A program made the position numbers and the translations under genes. Positions 1 to 11,800 of a stretch of DNA of 64,000 nt are shown piece after piece. The notes under the pieces were generated by a model, which saw only the letters and a program-made list of their open reading frames with translations, was not told where the DNA came from and did no database searches. Origin of the DNA: Phalacrocorax aristotelis (taxonomy: Eukaryota; Chordata; Aves; Suliformes; Phalacrocoracidae); assembly GCF_949628215.1 (NCBI RefSeq), contig NC_134278.1, positions 39,264,115 to 39,328,114 of the forward strand, read 5' to 3'. Every line of letters starts with the position of its first letter. Position 1 is the first letter of the stretch.

Positions 1-3000
1 ATCTTCCTGAACCTGTAAATAAACTGTTTTCCAGAGCAGCCTTCAACCACATCATGAAAGGAAATGGCAGAGCAATTCCACTGACAATAGCATGAGAATT
101 ATTATGAACCAGATGTGAAACAATACAAATATTAGTGAAAAGAATACTTTCTGTCTACCACAGCATGACAAAGCTTCAGAAAACATGTTGATACTGATGG
201 GATGTGCAATGAAAATAAGTGTGCAATGCTCTGACTGAAACTGCAGGATGAAATACTTCTGGGTGAGCTCGCAGATGATGTGCCATTGGTATGAACACCA
301 ACAAAATGCCGCTCATCCTTTTGACCAGGGCTGAGCTTTTCTTACAACTCTAGCACACCCCCCATAGGGAAGGAGTGGTGGCATCCCTCCTGGGAAGAAG
401 AGAGCATCAAGCCCACAGCTCTCTCCTGCTCCACAGCCACTGCTCTGTTATGGGTGCCTGTAAAGCCTGATCCTGAGGTGGCTTAGCAAGTTTATACCAT
501 GGATGTAGGGGACTCCATTTAGTGCTTCAACCTTTGCTGTTGGCAATGTTTGCAGTGCTGCAGGGTGTCGTCCCCCCCGAGCAGCTGGCTGCCACTCTGG
601 AAGGATGCTGATGTACAGAGACACAGGGACATGGGCTGTGGTGGGTTGTGCACCACATCTGCCAGCCCCTTAGGGATATCTCAGACATGTTGGGGCATTA
701 TGAAGAGCACCAGGACCTATTTTTTTGCAGCTGAATCATGTCCTAAGTGTTTCATGCAGCAGTAAGATGCCACCAGCTTGGATGTGAATATGAATACCAG
801 CGCTGCACCATGGCTTAAGGTTGAAAGTAGTGTATCCCTGCTTGGCATTTCAGAAACAGAAGATAAGGCTTCACTCTGGAATTTACCAGAGTAGCAGTGC
901 TAACATGTAAATTATGCAGAATAATCACATTTTATCTATTTAACTAAGGTTAGAGCTGTTCCTTATCAGCAAACAAAGTATTTACCAACTGACCAGGTTT
1001 CTGTTGAGACTGGGTGAGGGCAGACTAATATAATTATAATCTGACACTTTTTTTTTCAGCACTCATGCTTCATGTGAGAACTTCAACAGCCCATCTGGCC
1101 TCAGTTGGTGGTTTTCTAACTTGCCAGCTTTACTTCAGTGTATTCTGATAATATTATTTCAAAACAGGCACATCATCAGGTATCTTTCAAAATGTGAAAT
1201 GTTTATAAAAATACATATCCCTGTTTCAGCTTATACAATCCCTGCCATCCTTTACCTACCAGAACTGTGTCGTGAGCTTTTTTCTGTTATTACAAGGGAG
1301 ATGTAAAGTCATGTGGCCATCCTATCACAAGCTTCTGCCAGCTGTAAACCTCATCACAGTTCCTGTAAAGTACATTTCCACAGATCAAGTTACTGCCAGG
1401 GAAGACTTTAACAATCTTCTACCCTACTTTCAACCAGCAACAATTAGTATTAGCAAATGGTCCAGGCCACTGCCTGGAATCACATATGATTTCTATTCAA
1501 GAAAGACAAAGTTTTATTCAAACCAGACCCATAAGCTAAACACATGAGTTTCCCTGCTTAAAATAATGAATCTGAAGTAGTTTCTATCATTCATTTTAAA
1601 AATCACTCTCACATTTGAAATCAAGTTGGCTATTTTCCCTTGTCTGTATTAGCTATCTGGTAAGGGTGACTTTTCTAACACTGGTGTCTAGGGCTAGGAT
1701 TTATTGGTTTTTTTTAAAAAAAAACCCTTCCCCTTTCCACCTTATTTTTTTCATTTTTAGAGCTTGTCTTTGTAATATGGGCAAAACTCATCCTATCTTT
1801 GAAAACAGAGAAAAACCCCCACACATGGCATAACTTCCTTTATAAGATTCTTAATATATTTTACAGTCAAAATGTAGTTTTGTATGCGATGATTTAAGAA
1901 GGCACACACATGCTTTCAGGTCATTAAAGCGCATTGTAAAAATAATAGAGACACAAAGGGCTTATTCTCAAGAAACGATGCACACCCTCTTCTCCATGGA
2001 ATATTGAAGATCTGTTTCATTTTTCAGTATAAGGCAAGTTCAAGATGCTATTTCCTTACCACATACCTCAGCGGTGCATGACCCCAGAAATAAAAAGTGA
2101 GGGGATTTATACGCAAAAGAAAAATATTGGCACTTCTTAACATTTTGCTCCTCTTCCTAAATAAAAGACCTTCAGAACAAATCCTGTTACTGCTGTTGCA
2201 AGGGGGTTGCTCTGTCAGACGGCATGCACCTTATTCTCTGTGGACGCTTGGGCTGAGCGAGCCAGGGAGTTTGTTAGATGCTGCTTTTTAAGAAGTGCTA
2301 GTGAAACAACTTGTGGTCAAAACTGCCCTTTTTCCATACCTGATGACTGACTGTCCACAATGAGGATATCAAGCACACACATAACAGCAAACTGTTGCTG
2401 ATCCAAAGACTGGTAAAAATACAAAGGATGAGCCTCTGAGGTAGAAGGCACCTAGAAGACAAAACTGAAGCTTACATGTGGTGGAAAAACATGGCATGTC
2501 CCAGGAAGAAACACCTGGTTTCCAGAAAAGAAGTCCCACTGATTTTACTCAAGGTTTGTCGTGGCCCAAGGCTGTGTTAAAAGCAGCCAACTAAAAGAAC
2601 AGTCTGGAAGTCGCTGTATGCAGATGTCTGCAACTGGGTGATGTTCAAGATGCCCAAGATTGCTACTGGCAATCTTTCCTCTGTTGTTGTCGCATAGAAG
2701 TGAGAGTCTCATGAAAACACCAAAGGCTCAGGCTTTTCGTAAGAACATGGTACACCCTGTGACATTACGGCCACCAGAGCCTTGCAGAGCCAAGGTTTGG
2801 TCCACATCATGACTGACTATCTGGAGGAAACTCCTCCTCCCTATTGAGTGGAAGAGAAAGCTATAGATATGAAAAGGAGAAGCAACAAAAGGAGGTCACC
2901 GAAAGGAAACTGAGATGCTTACATAGCTGTGGAAGAGAGATGGTACGTGTGCTATTGATGCAATTAGTCTAACAGAATTGGAAGTAGAACCCAAAAGCCA

Positions 3001-5090
3001 GTTCAATCAGAACATTTTTCCAATTAAATAAAGCCCAAGACCTCTTACCAGTTATGTTTTGGCAGAAGGAGGCTGTCTGTATTTTACCACCTCCTTTAAA
3101 AATATAAAATGTCTTGATACACAGAAACAGAGCTCAATAAATTGCCTCTCCACAACAGTATAACACGCACAGTATTTCTGATAGCATTTGGTCTCAGTTT
3201 ACTGTCTGTCCTTGCAACGGTTGAGGCCTGCCCTCTGTGAAGGTGTTGGTTCCCCCCGGATGAGTGAATGAATTCAGTTTTCAGAGGGAAAGAATTCAGT
3301 TTTTACCACAAAATCACCTCTGCCTGTACTCCTGCCCTGTTAACAGCAGATCAACAAGACAAATTCTGTGTTGTGTGATAATCCAAGAAAGCAGGGCATA
3401 GTGAAATTTGGTAATAGCAAATGCCCTGGAGATGCTCCAAGAGGTGCAGCAGTCTGTGAAGACAGGTAGACCTTACCTCTGGTGAGGACCTGTGCTGTGC
3501 ATGTGAAGGAGTCTATGACAGTCCTCTGCATGAGTATCAACACAGCACCTTCCATGTGTCCCACTGTTTGTCCAGGCTGCTTATTGCCTCCCACTATATA
3601 TCAACAGCAGCAACCCTGGCATGAAGACAGCGGGAAAGGGCAGTCTGGGGCTCACAGCACCAGCGTGGAGAGAGGAATAGCCCAGCCGGCATGTTTGGTG
3701 CATGGTGAGAGGACACTGAAGCCTCAGCTGGGGCAGGACATGATGGCACCTCCGTCCCACCATGAAGGGTGTTCAGCACAGAGCCTCCAATGGCTGTGTT
3801 TCCTGCTGGTGCAAAAATGGACTCCTGTGCCACAGACTGGAGATAAGCAGCTAAAAGTTTGAGGCAGGAGGATGTCAGTTTGGTTTCTATCTAAATGAGG
3901 ACATCCCTCTACAATAGGTTTTTAAACCTGCCCTTCTAATCAAAATAATAGAGCACTGCTGGAAATGACATTCACAACATTTTTATCAGTCAACAAGGCA
4001 GGGTTTGTAAGGGAAGGCAATATCTTTTATTACACTGCTCTGAAAAAGCAGACAAGCTTTCAGCAAACTCTTCCTCAGGTCAGTAAAGGTATGCCTAGAG
4101 AGCCATGAATGCTTTGGTTTTGCAATCACTTTTCCAGTAAAAAAATGACCTAAGACATAAGCAAAATTGAAAGCAAGCTGAATTTGCACAGTGCCCTGGA
4201 AAGATTTTTCTGTAACATTTATACCACTTACTGCATTTTGGGAATCTGAAGTTAATCATAATTTTAAAATCTCTCAAGGATTCCTGATGATGTGAAGAAC
4301 CATTAGCTCACCAATTAGCAAATACTCAAAAAGTGTTTAGAAACATTTAAAAATATTTCAAAGAAGTGAAATAGTAAATAGACTTAGTGTTCATAGAGAT
4401 AGATGTGGTAAGAGTAGGAAGGATAAGCACTTGCCACCAGCACTCTTGAGCTACACAATGGTTCTTTAATGAGCAGCCATTGCTAGCTGTGCCAGATTGT
4501 TTATTTATGATGATCTGGTTCACACATCCCTGCAGGAAGATGCTGTTCAACTGTTCTCACCATTGTTGCTGGCATTTCCAGCTCCAGAGCTGTCATGGAT
4601 GGGAAGGGAGCTGAAGAAGATCCACCCAGTGCACACTCCTAGGGAGAACCTGTCTTCTCAGGCTGTGACTGCTGGTCCAGAGCATCAGTCCCACCTGCAG
4701 AGAGTTATCTTTGACACAGCAAATATATCTGCCCATATCCTCTCCTGTGCTCCGCTCAGATCTGGGGTGATTTAGGAGTACGGGGCAAACACCATCACAC
4801 ACACCAGCCTGTTTTCAGGTGTAGCTGCCTAGACCATTTCCTTGTGGCTTTGGCTCAAGAGGAGCCCTTTCAGTGTGATTGCTGGAGCACACGCATGGAA
4901 AGAACACTAGGCTTTCTAAAAGTGACACTTTGCAAGTTGAGGGTGCGTTGCATGGGGTTCCTGAGAATTACACATCAGGGTATTTCCACTAGAGTCCCCT
5001 TCATTTGTGCTTTGTTGGCCATGAAGCCTTGCTATTTGCTGCAGAGCGAGGGGTTTAACAGTCACCACCACCCTGGAGAAGGTGAGACAC
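1..5090. other. Non-coding sequence, no gene recognised
   Basis: AT-rich sequence with only short random reading frames. It holds a C7 run near 572-578, a T8/A9 near-palindrome at 1706-1727 and several isolated splice-like sites. The best of these is a T-rich acceptor ending near 1059, followed by an open frame to the TAA at about 1304. Its translation is hydrophobic and matches nothing I know. The 300-700 and 3400-3850 stretches are somewhat more GC-rich without a CpG peak. I see no transposon signature. Confidence 0.65.
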
Positions 5091-5100
5091 AGTGTCCCTG

Positions 5101-5124
5101 CAGCTGGGGGCTTGCCCCCAGCTG
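5101..5124. repeat. GC-rich perfect inverted repeat (hairpin)
   Basis: Perfect 10-bp arms, CAGCTGGGGG and CCCCCAGCTG, flank a 4-nt spacer CTTG. The hairpin lies in a GC-rich patch (about 5085-5180) that also contains a C6 run and a GGCGGCC. Each arm carries the E-box CAGCTG. Nothing next to it suggests a gene end, so I annotate only the structure and assign no function. Confidence 0.85.
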
Positions 5125-5125
5125 G

Positions 5126-5640
5126 CCCCCCACGGCGGCCATCACCCTGCCTCAGGGCTGCTGCCCCACATGAGTCAGCAGAGGGTGCTCCTGCAGCAAA
5201 GCAGCCCACTCCTGCTGCCAATACACCCCTACGTTAAACAATATGCCCAATAGGAAGTATTGGTTTATAAATTATTAACCGCAGTCCTCTGACACACTAG
5301 CAGACTCACATCTGTGGACATTTTATGTAAAAGACAAGTAATGGGAGAAGGTGAGATCTTCAAAGTGTCTTGTAACCCAAGAAGGTCTGTACTGTATAAG
5401 CACAGGAGGCAGCAAGGGATTACAATAAGTTGTGTTTGGGCTACGGCGAGAGCCCCTGCTCTTCGGGCCGGTGTTTGATTCCTGGGGCCACCAGTGCCTT
5501 TGTGAGCAGCAAGTTTCCTGATGGTGATGCTGAAGGGAAAACCTGGAGGGAATATTTCAACTGTTCCCTCTCTTTTTGGGTGGGCAGGCCCTGGTCAGGC
5601 GTTGAGTATTTGCAGAAGGATGTATGGGGATGCACGGGGG
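5126..5640. other. Non-coding sequence, no gene recognised
   Basis: The first 100 bases are GC-rich and the rest is mixed. A long frame on + (5430-5903) runs through it, but its composition follows the purine-rich G-tract and its translation resembles no family. I see no other element here. Confidence 0.6.
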
Positions 5641-5642
5641 AT

Positions 5643-5664
5643 GGGAGGAGGGCTGCGGGAGGGG
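5643..5664 (+). other. G-quadruplex motif in a G-rich tract
   Basis: Four G-runs (GGG, GGG, GGG, GGGG) are separated by loops of 4, 4 and 1 nt, meeting the G3+N1-7 rule on the + strand. Two more G-runs lie just upstream at 5626-5629 and 5636-5640. A purine-rich stretch continues to about 5735. Such motifs are frequent near promoters but also occur by chance, and no promoter or exon is visible here. Confidence 0.75.
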
Positions 5665-5735
5665 TAGCACGGCTAAGGGAGGAGAGGGAGGATAAAAGCA
5701 GAAGGAAAAAGCAAAAGAATAAAGGGAGGAAATAC

Positions 5736-8400
5736 TCCAGTGTCCCCAAACACCTGCTGGCTTTGCCGCATTTTTTGTTTTATACTGTGATTTTTTTTCC
5801 AGGCATTTTAAAAACTATGTGCGTGACTTGTGTGTACATGCAAAGAGGAGGCTGTGGGGACACTTTGCAATGGGGATCTCCAAGCCTGCCATATGAATAC
5901 TAGACTATTTCGATGATTTGGAAGTAACCCCACCTTGAAGACCTGAAGATTCACTGTAGACAGCTGGATTCTAGTTTTTTTGTCATCTCATTAAAGCCAG
6001 CTAGTGAACCAGCTGGGTCACAAATAATTCTTTCTGGATGACATTTTTCTCTTAGTTATTTGCTGGTGTCCAGGACGTTGGGAGTTGAGGGAAACAAAAT
6101 TTTTTTTTCTTGAATAATTTTTGCTACTAAAATTCTCACTCTCTGTGTCCTTTTCTTGTCCTGTTGAGTAAACTTAGTACAATTACCAAGCATTTGGGTG
6201 TAGGCAATGAAATAAAATAAAAGCATTTTTGTACTATCTCACACTGTTAGCTCCTGAGGGATACTCTCATAACAATGAGGTTGGAAACAGACATAAATAA
6301 GGCTGTAACCTCAGCTGACTAAATAATAGCCAGAGTTTTTTGTCAAGTAAGTTGTTCAATTAATATTTTTGCCGACTTCAGCAGGAAGAAATTACTTGAC
6401 AACATAGTTATGTTTTTTTCTACTGTTAAAAATACTTTGATAAATATGGTCTCCTTTGCCTGGAGTGGCTGGCTGTCTCTGCCTTCATATAATTCTCCTT
6501 TAAACACTTTCTGAAAACACACTTTTCCTAAATGGCTTATATGTCCTCTTTTCAAAGAGGCATTTGCAGGTCAGAGGAAAAAAATTACCCAAACCAGCTT
6601 CCAGACCCTTATAATGAGCAAAGCTTATTTCAGGGCACTTTTATTTCCCCTTCTCTTGACCCTTCTCTCCTATCAGGGGTGTATCTGTGCCTTTTCTCTG
6701 TTTCTCCCTACAGGTAGACCTGTCTGCTCCTCCTGCAGCCCCCTGACTTGAGGGGGATGCAGGGTGTGTGTGAGAAGATGCATCTGCCCCTGCAGACAGG
6801 GCTTGTGGTTGGAAAGCTATTTCAGTAGTGACCTTTTCTTCTGCTCCACGGTATATCCTCCAGCCAGCTATCAGTGCTCTGGGAACAGCAATAGCCACAT
6901 GCACCAAAACTGAGGTAGGTCAGCACTGATGTGTAGCAGCGTCTATCGGAAAAGTAGCTGCAAGTCAAAGAATATGTGATAGTTGGGTTAGAACAGGATT
7001 GTCTGGTGGATATGAGGCAGCTGAAGTCTGCTATATCCATTGCTGTTGACAGTCTTTATAAGTGCAGACTTTTAAAAATAATAACAAGGTGTAACATCAG
7101 CTATCCATTAAACCAGGGACATTTCAGCCCCTGCTTATCTCTGAAATTCCTTGTATTATCTTCACCAGTGACACTATTAACTTGTCCTGCCTTCAAACAA
7201 CTGCAAATCAGAGCATTTCCCCAGATCTAATTCCTCTGGATAGTTCATTATCCAAATAAGCCAGACTGTGAAGCGGCTTTTTGTTCCCTGGATTCACGGG
7301 ATTAGCCAGGAGGATGTGTGGTGTGCAGAGTTAGGAGAAAAAGGCATTTTAAGCTTTTGCAAAAATGTGAAACCTTCAACTCGAGTAATTTCAGTTTTAT
7401 CCCCACTTTCACAGTGGATCTAGGCAGACATTAGCAAAGGCTGTAATTGTAACATTACAAGGTGAAAATGCAGATTTTGCATGCAGAAAACTTTTCTGTA
7501 GCAGAACAACAATGCCAGGGTAACCAGACATGACACCTGAAAGCATTTTTTCCTCCACGTTGTTAGAGTCAACCTGATCCTGGAGTATTCCACACACACT
7601 GGTGGAATTCAATGGCAAAATCTCCATGTACACGCCAGGAATGGGACCTTGAACCCAATCGCTGCAGTAGTCCCACTGAATCTGAGCACTGCTCGCAGGC
7701 ATCAAGGTCTGTTTAATGGACTACATTAAAGGACTACTATGTGTGCTCAACAAATTGCAGGATCAACCTGCCTGCCAAATGACTATGCAGCTGCTTGACT
7801 TGGCGAAATCTAGAGTGTATCAAGAAAGGTTGCTATGAAATGGTGAATCTGCCCTGGGGAGTCTTTGGGCTCTGACTCACACATGGCAGTGGATTAATAT
7901 CGGGTGGCTGAAGGGGTTTCTGCCCCCAGCTGTGTGCTCCAGCTGGCCGAGGGGGCTGCAACCCCAGAGGAAGGTACCACCACCAGCCCTTGGGCACCTC
8001 CTGCCCTGCCACGGCTTTAGGCTTGTGGCATTGAGGGGGACTGAATATCTGGGTAATTTCAGACTGAAGTTTGTGACTGTTTTGTCTTTCTGTTGAACTT
8101 TTCCAGGATGGATGGTTTTTCTGCAGTTTGGGGCGAGGGGGAAATCAGGTTAAACCAAACCTAAAACATTCAGAGATTTTTGGTGGGTAGCACAGGCAAA
8201 ATCCTAAACTACCAGGGACACCTATAGGTCTGAGGGCTTTTAAAACGTTTTTTAAAAAAGAAAATGGAAGGATATTTTGGAATGAAATCTCCTATTTTAA
8301 TTAGGAAAAATAAAAATATTTTTTTATAAAACGTCACTGTGAAAAGTTATGGTTTGGGTTTTGTTTTTAACATTTCCCAATCTATAAGCAATTTGTAAAA
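5736..8400. other. Non-coding sequence, no gene recognised
   Basis: AT-rich, with T-tracts (for example near 6102-6111) and a perfect 10-bp palindrome AAAACGTTTT near 8242. A frame on - at 7409-7705 (98 codons) has an unremarkable translation. I see no repeat family and no RNA gene. Confidence 0.65.
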
Positions 8401-8408
8401 AGCAAAAT

Positions 8409-8457
8409 GTGTTCATAAACTCTGTGCTCATAAACCTGATGTGTTCACAAACCTGAT
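8409..8457 (+). repeat. Short minisatellite, three 17-bp-type units
   Basis: Three imperfect head-to-tail copies: 8409-8423 (15 bp, shortened), 8424-8440 and 8441-8457. The last two differ at two positions. The unit has the form GTGYTCAYAAACCTGAT. This is an ordinary small tandem duplication. It lies about 60 bp from the poly(A)-type signal of the possible minus-strand exon. Confidence 0.85.
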
Positions 8458-8517
8458 GTTAGGTCCACATTTATGCAACAAAAAAGAATCAACCAGCTAA
8501 ATGAAAGAAGCCACCCT

Positions 8518-8523
8518 TTTATT
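8518..8523 (-). promoter_or_regulatory. AATAAA hexamer, possible poly(A) signal
   Basis: TTTATT on + reads AATAAA on -. It sits 83 nt downstream of the stop of the possible minus-strand exon, with a GT-containing stretch further on. The hexamer is common by chance in AT-rich DNA. It is listed only because of its position relative to that exon. Confidence 0.25.
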
Positions 8524-8605
8524 CTTTTTTCTGAAGTAAAAACAATGCTGAAGAGTATTTTGATGTTCCTCCTGTGACAAGTCCCTGATCCCGCTGCAAG
8601 CTGAA

Positions 8606-8756
8606 CTACTTAACTTCTAGCATTAGGTATATGTGTAAGCATAATGACATGATGTAGTCTTTGTCTACCGGTTTATCAGTGATGACCTGAAATCTTAGCT
8701 CAAGTCTTGTGTCTTGCTTGATACTTGCAATGAATACGGTGTATCCAGTCTGTAAC
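8606..8756 (-). other. Possible terminal coding exon (unidentified)
   Basis: On the minus strand an AT-rich tract ending in TTTCATTTTCAG gives a good 3' splice site, with the exon starting at 8756. One nucleotide completes a split codon, followed by 49 open codons and a stop at 8606-8608. The translation begins LQTGYTVFIASIKQDT, contains RLELRFQVITDKP and ends LMLEVK. It has a beta-strand-like alternation and no low complexity. AATAAA lies at 8518-8523 (minus strand), about 83 nt past the stop, as expected for a very short 3' UTR. I do not recognise the protein. A frame of this length is not rare by chance, so the case rests on acceptor, stop and poly(A) signal occurring together. It could equally be neutral sequence or a conserved non-coding element. 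Confidence 0.22.
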
Positions 8757-8809
8757 CTGAAAATGAAATTACATGAAATTAAAGAAATAAGCAAATTACA
8801 GCACATTCA

Positions 8810-11800
8810 TAGAATATTTGCAAATAGAAAAAACCAACTATAATCAGTAACTCGGTGGTTAGCTATGGCTACACCAAGGACTTCTGGTGTGCATGTTTCT
8901 CTGCGGGGCTGGGAGAGGCAGGATAACTTGAAAAGGGTAGAAGCCTGCATCAGAGGTTCATGAGAAATGCAAAGCCTTGAGTTTTATGGATTTTGGGGTT
9001 GAATTCATGTCTATGGATTGATGGCAAAATATTATTTTAGTGTCACAACCATTTTTTCTAAAATTTTGTTTTGTGCTTATCTAGTTGAGAATACAGTAAC
9101 TGAAATGGTTTTGAGTTTAATTCCATTCGACTGTTGATGAATTTTGTCTCCTGACAGTTGCAATTCCAAGTGTTTGCATGCCCAACATGAAATTGGCTAT
9201 TTTACAAAAGACTTATAAAAATCCTGGAATTCCTGGCTTGCAAAAGGACTGGAATGAATTATGACCTTTTCCATAATAGCGTGTCATCCTAGTTGTTGTA
9301 TATAAAATTAACTAAAACCCTGAGTACAGGAAAATGCCTTCAGCCAACCCTTTTCTGCTACTAGGCTCTTTCTAAGAGATCATACTGAATTAACTGTTTC
9401 AGCTCCTTGAACTGCCAAGAAATGTAGTGGCTGGCAAAGATCAACAGATCTCTGATTAATACAAAAGCACTGGCTATATGAAACTGGGATCCTTTTGTTT
9501 TAGGGGCACAATAGGAAGGCTTCCATTTTTATTTTTCATTTTTAATGGAAAGATTCTCCTGGGCTAAGCAGCTGATGCCTGTGCAGTTACATCATGTCAG
9601 CACAGCCCAACAAAGTGAAAGGAGTTGGGTCTATTCCAAGTATATTTATTCCTGGGGTGGTTATATGGAATCTCATACGTAGGAGAAGCGAGGGATTACC
9701 ATGAAGCCTATGTGACACAAATGAAAATTTGGATTCTTGAGTCAAATCACAGACAAAAATCCCATATGTGTGGACAGATCAGAACTAAACAGGATGTTTG
9801 ATAACTGAACAGCATTAGATGCACTGCATAGATGAAATCTGTATTCTGGGGAATAGTTCTTACCACAACAAGAGATTCTGTCTTTATTCCTTAGAGACTG
9901 AGGGGAAGAACTGGGGATTATGTATCACTTAAATGTGCCACACACATTGTCTCTGAACACTCTGGTAAAGAGAAAAGTGCTTTCTAAGGTCATGGCTCCC
10001 CTTTGCTTAGTTGGATAGCTTTCAAGTTAAAAAAAAAAAGAATGAAAAATTAATAAAGGAGGGGAATTTTTACATGTTTCACATTACCTTTGTTTGTTAA
10101 GCTGGAGTATGATGTGTGGAAAATTTTAAATCTTTAAGGCATCTTTTAATATTTTAGTTACCTGAAATATTAACTGATTTATTAGGTTCTACGATATTGG
10201 ATCCAGGTCACTACAGGAAATACTCAGCTGCAGTGAGTCTCTACAAAAAAATAGGTCAGACTATCCATATATCTTCTTATATTATTGGGAAATTGCTTCC
10301 CAGATAGCACTGTAAGTAGAAATGTGAGTTTTTTGCATCTCACCGTATCCCCAGTGGTCACACTGTGACTTCCTGCATATGCTGTTCCAATGCTTCTTTG
10401 TCCTAGTCCATAAAAAAGCTCACTTCGTATTCCCCAGAATATCATGAAATATGAAGACAGTGATATTTTCCAATTTAGGAGCAGAGCATGTTGTGACATA
10501 ATAGAAAAAAAACAATGGTCAAACCTGTTGGTTGCACAACTGTCGAGCCTTATCACCTCAAAGGCAAAAGAGCTTCAAAAGCTAGGCATAGATTGCAATA
10601 TTTTAATGGAAAAATACGAATGTTTTTGAAAACAATACATAGTTATTTTACTAACAGAATCCAACTTAAATTCTACTACAACTTTATGGCTTTGTCAGAA
10701 TTATTATACTAAACCAAATTGTACTATTTGCTCCAGACCCTTTTTCCATTTTCTAGTATACATACACATGCATAAAGAGATCAAGAGGATGAGTAAAAAA
10801 TCTGCAATGCCAGAGATAAAAAGCTGTTTCAGGTACTGGATTTTGGGACTCTGTTTATTTACCTTAGCCCTTCTCACAAAATGTGACAAAAAATATCTCT
10901 GCATGGTCCTGCCGTTATACTCAACAGAGGCTGCAGCTTTCTGCCCGTGTTGCAGCCAAAATTGAAGACCAGCAGCTGGATCCAGAATCTTAAGAGTTGA
11001 AAGCCCTATTGAAAGTCAGGTATTTTAGCTCAGGCTGTTTGCAGCAGGTTGTTGTGTAATTTGCTCTCAACCAGGACACTTCCTGCCTGTCTTGGACATA
11101 CTGTAGGATAAAACATAGGAAAAAAACACTTCTAGGAGTAAAAACCTATAGGCCTAGGTTCAGTCAGCCTCACTTCACTTCAATACCCCTCTTTTAGTGT
11201 TTTGTATTGCATAGGATGCCCAAAGGTCTAGAGCCAGCCACAGGAAACCCTAAGCACAGGGATTTAAGTGGAATTAGGCTGCCCAAAATCTGGACCGTGG
11301 AGCTCTTCCCTCTTAAGGATGTGCCGGAAAACTGTTTTTCCCCTGATTTATGAAGCAAGTTCAAGGCCTTGGTGCTTGTTTGCAAAATAGGACTGGAACT
11401 CAGATTTTCCAGAGGACGGGCTAAGAGGTCTGGGAGGTAAGACCATAGATGGCTGCCTGGCTTCACCTTGAAGGCCCTGACAGCGACAAGGACTGTCTGT
11501 GTCCATGGAATAACCTGTTACAAGAAAGGAGGGCCATCTGCACCTGTCCAACGAGCAGGGTGAACATCCATGACCTATTGTCTCCAACACACCCATCCTC
11601 TCTGTGTACCTGAAAAGCAAACCACAAAAGGAAATGCCCAAGCAAAACAACCCACTGCCTTATGCATGACTCTTATCCAGACAACCAGCCATGTATAACA
11701 GATACCATGCTAAGGGAAGAGGCTTCCACACTTACATACTCTTGTGATGACCAAAGTTATGTGGAGTACAACTGGTAAAGCAGTTTTTTCTGGCCTCCAA

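Noticed and set aside
1060..1306. Open frame after a T-rich acceptor
   Set aside because: No donor or poly(A) signal at a sensible place. The hydrophobic translation is typical of AT-rich random sequence.
5430..5903. 157-codon plus-strand frame
   Set aside because: Runs through a G-rich purine tract that lacks stops. The charged RRKKQKNKGRK segment is low-complexity sequence, not a domain.
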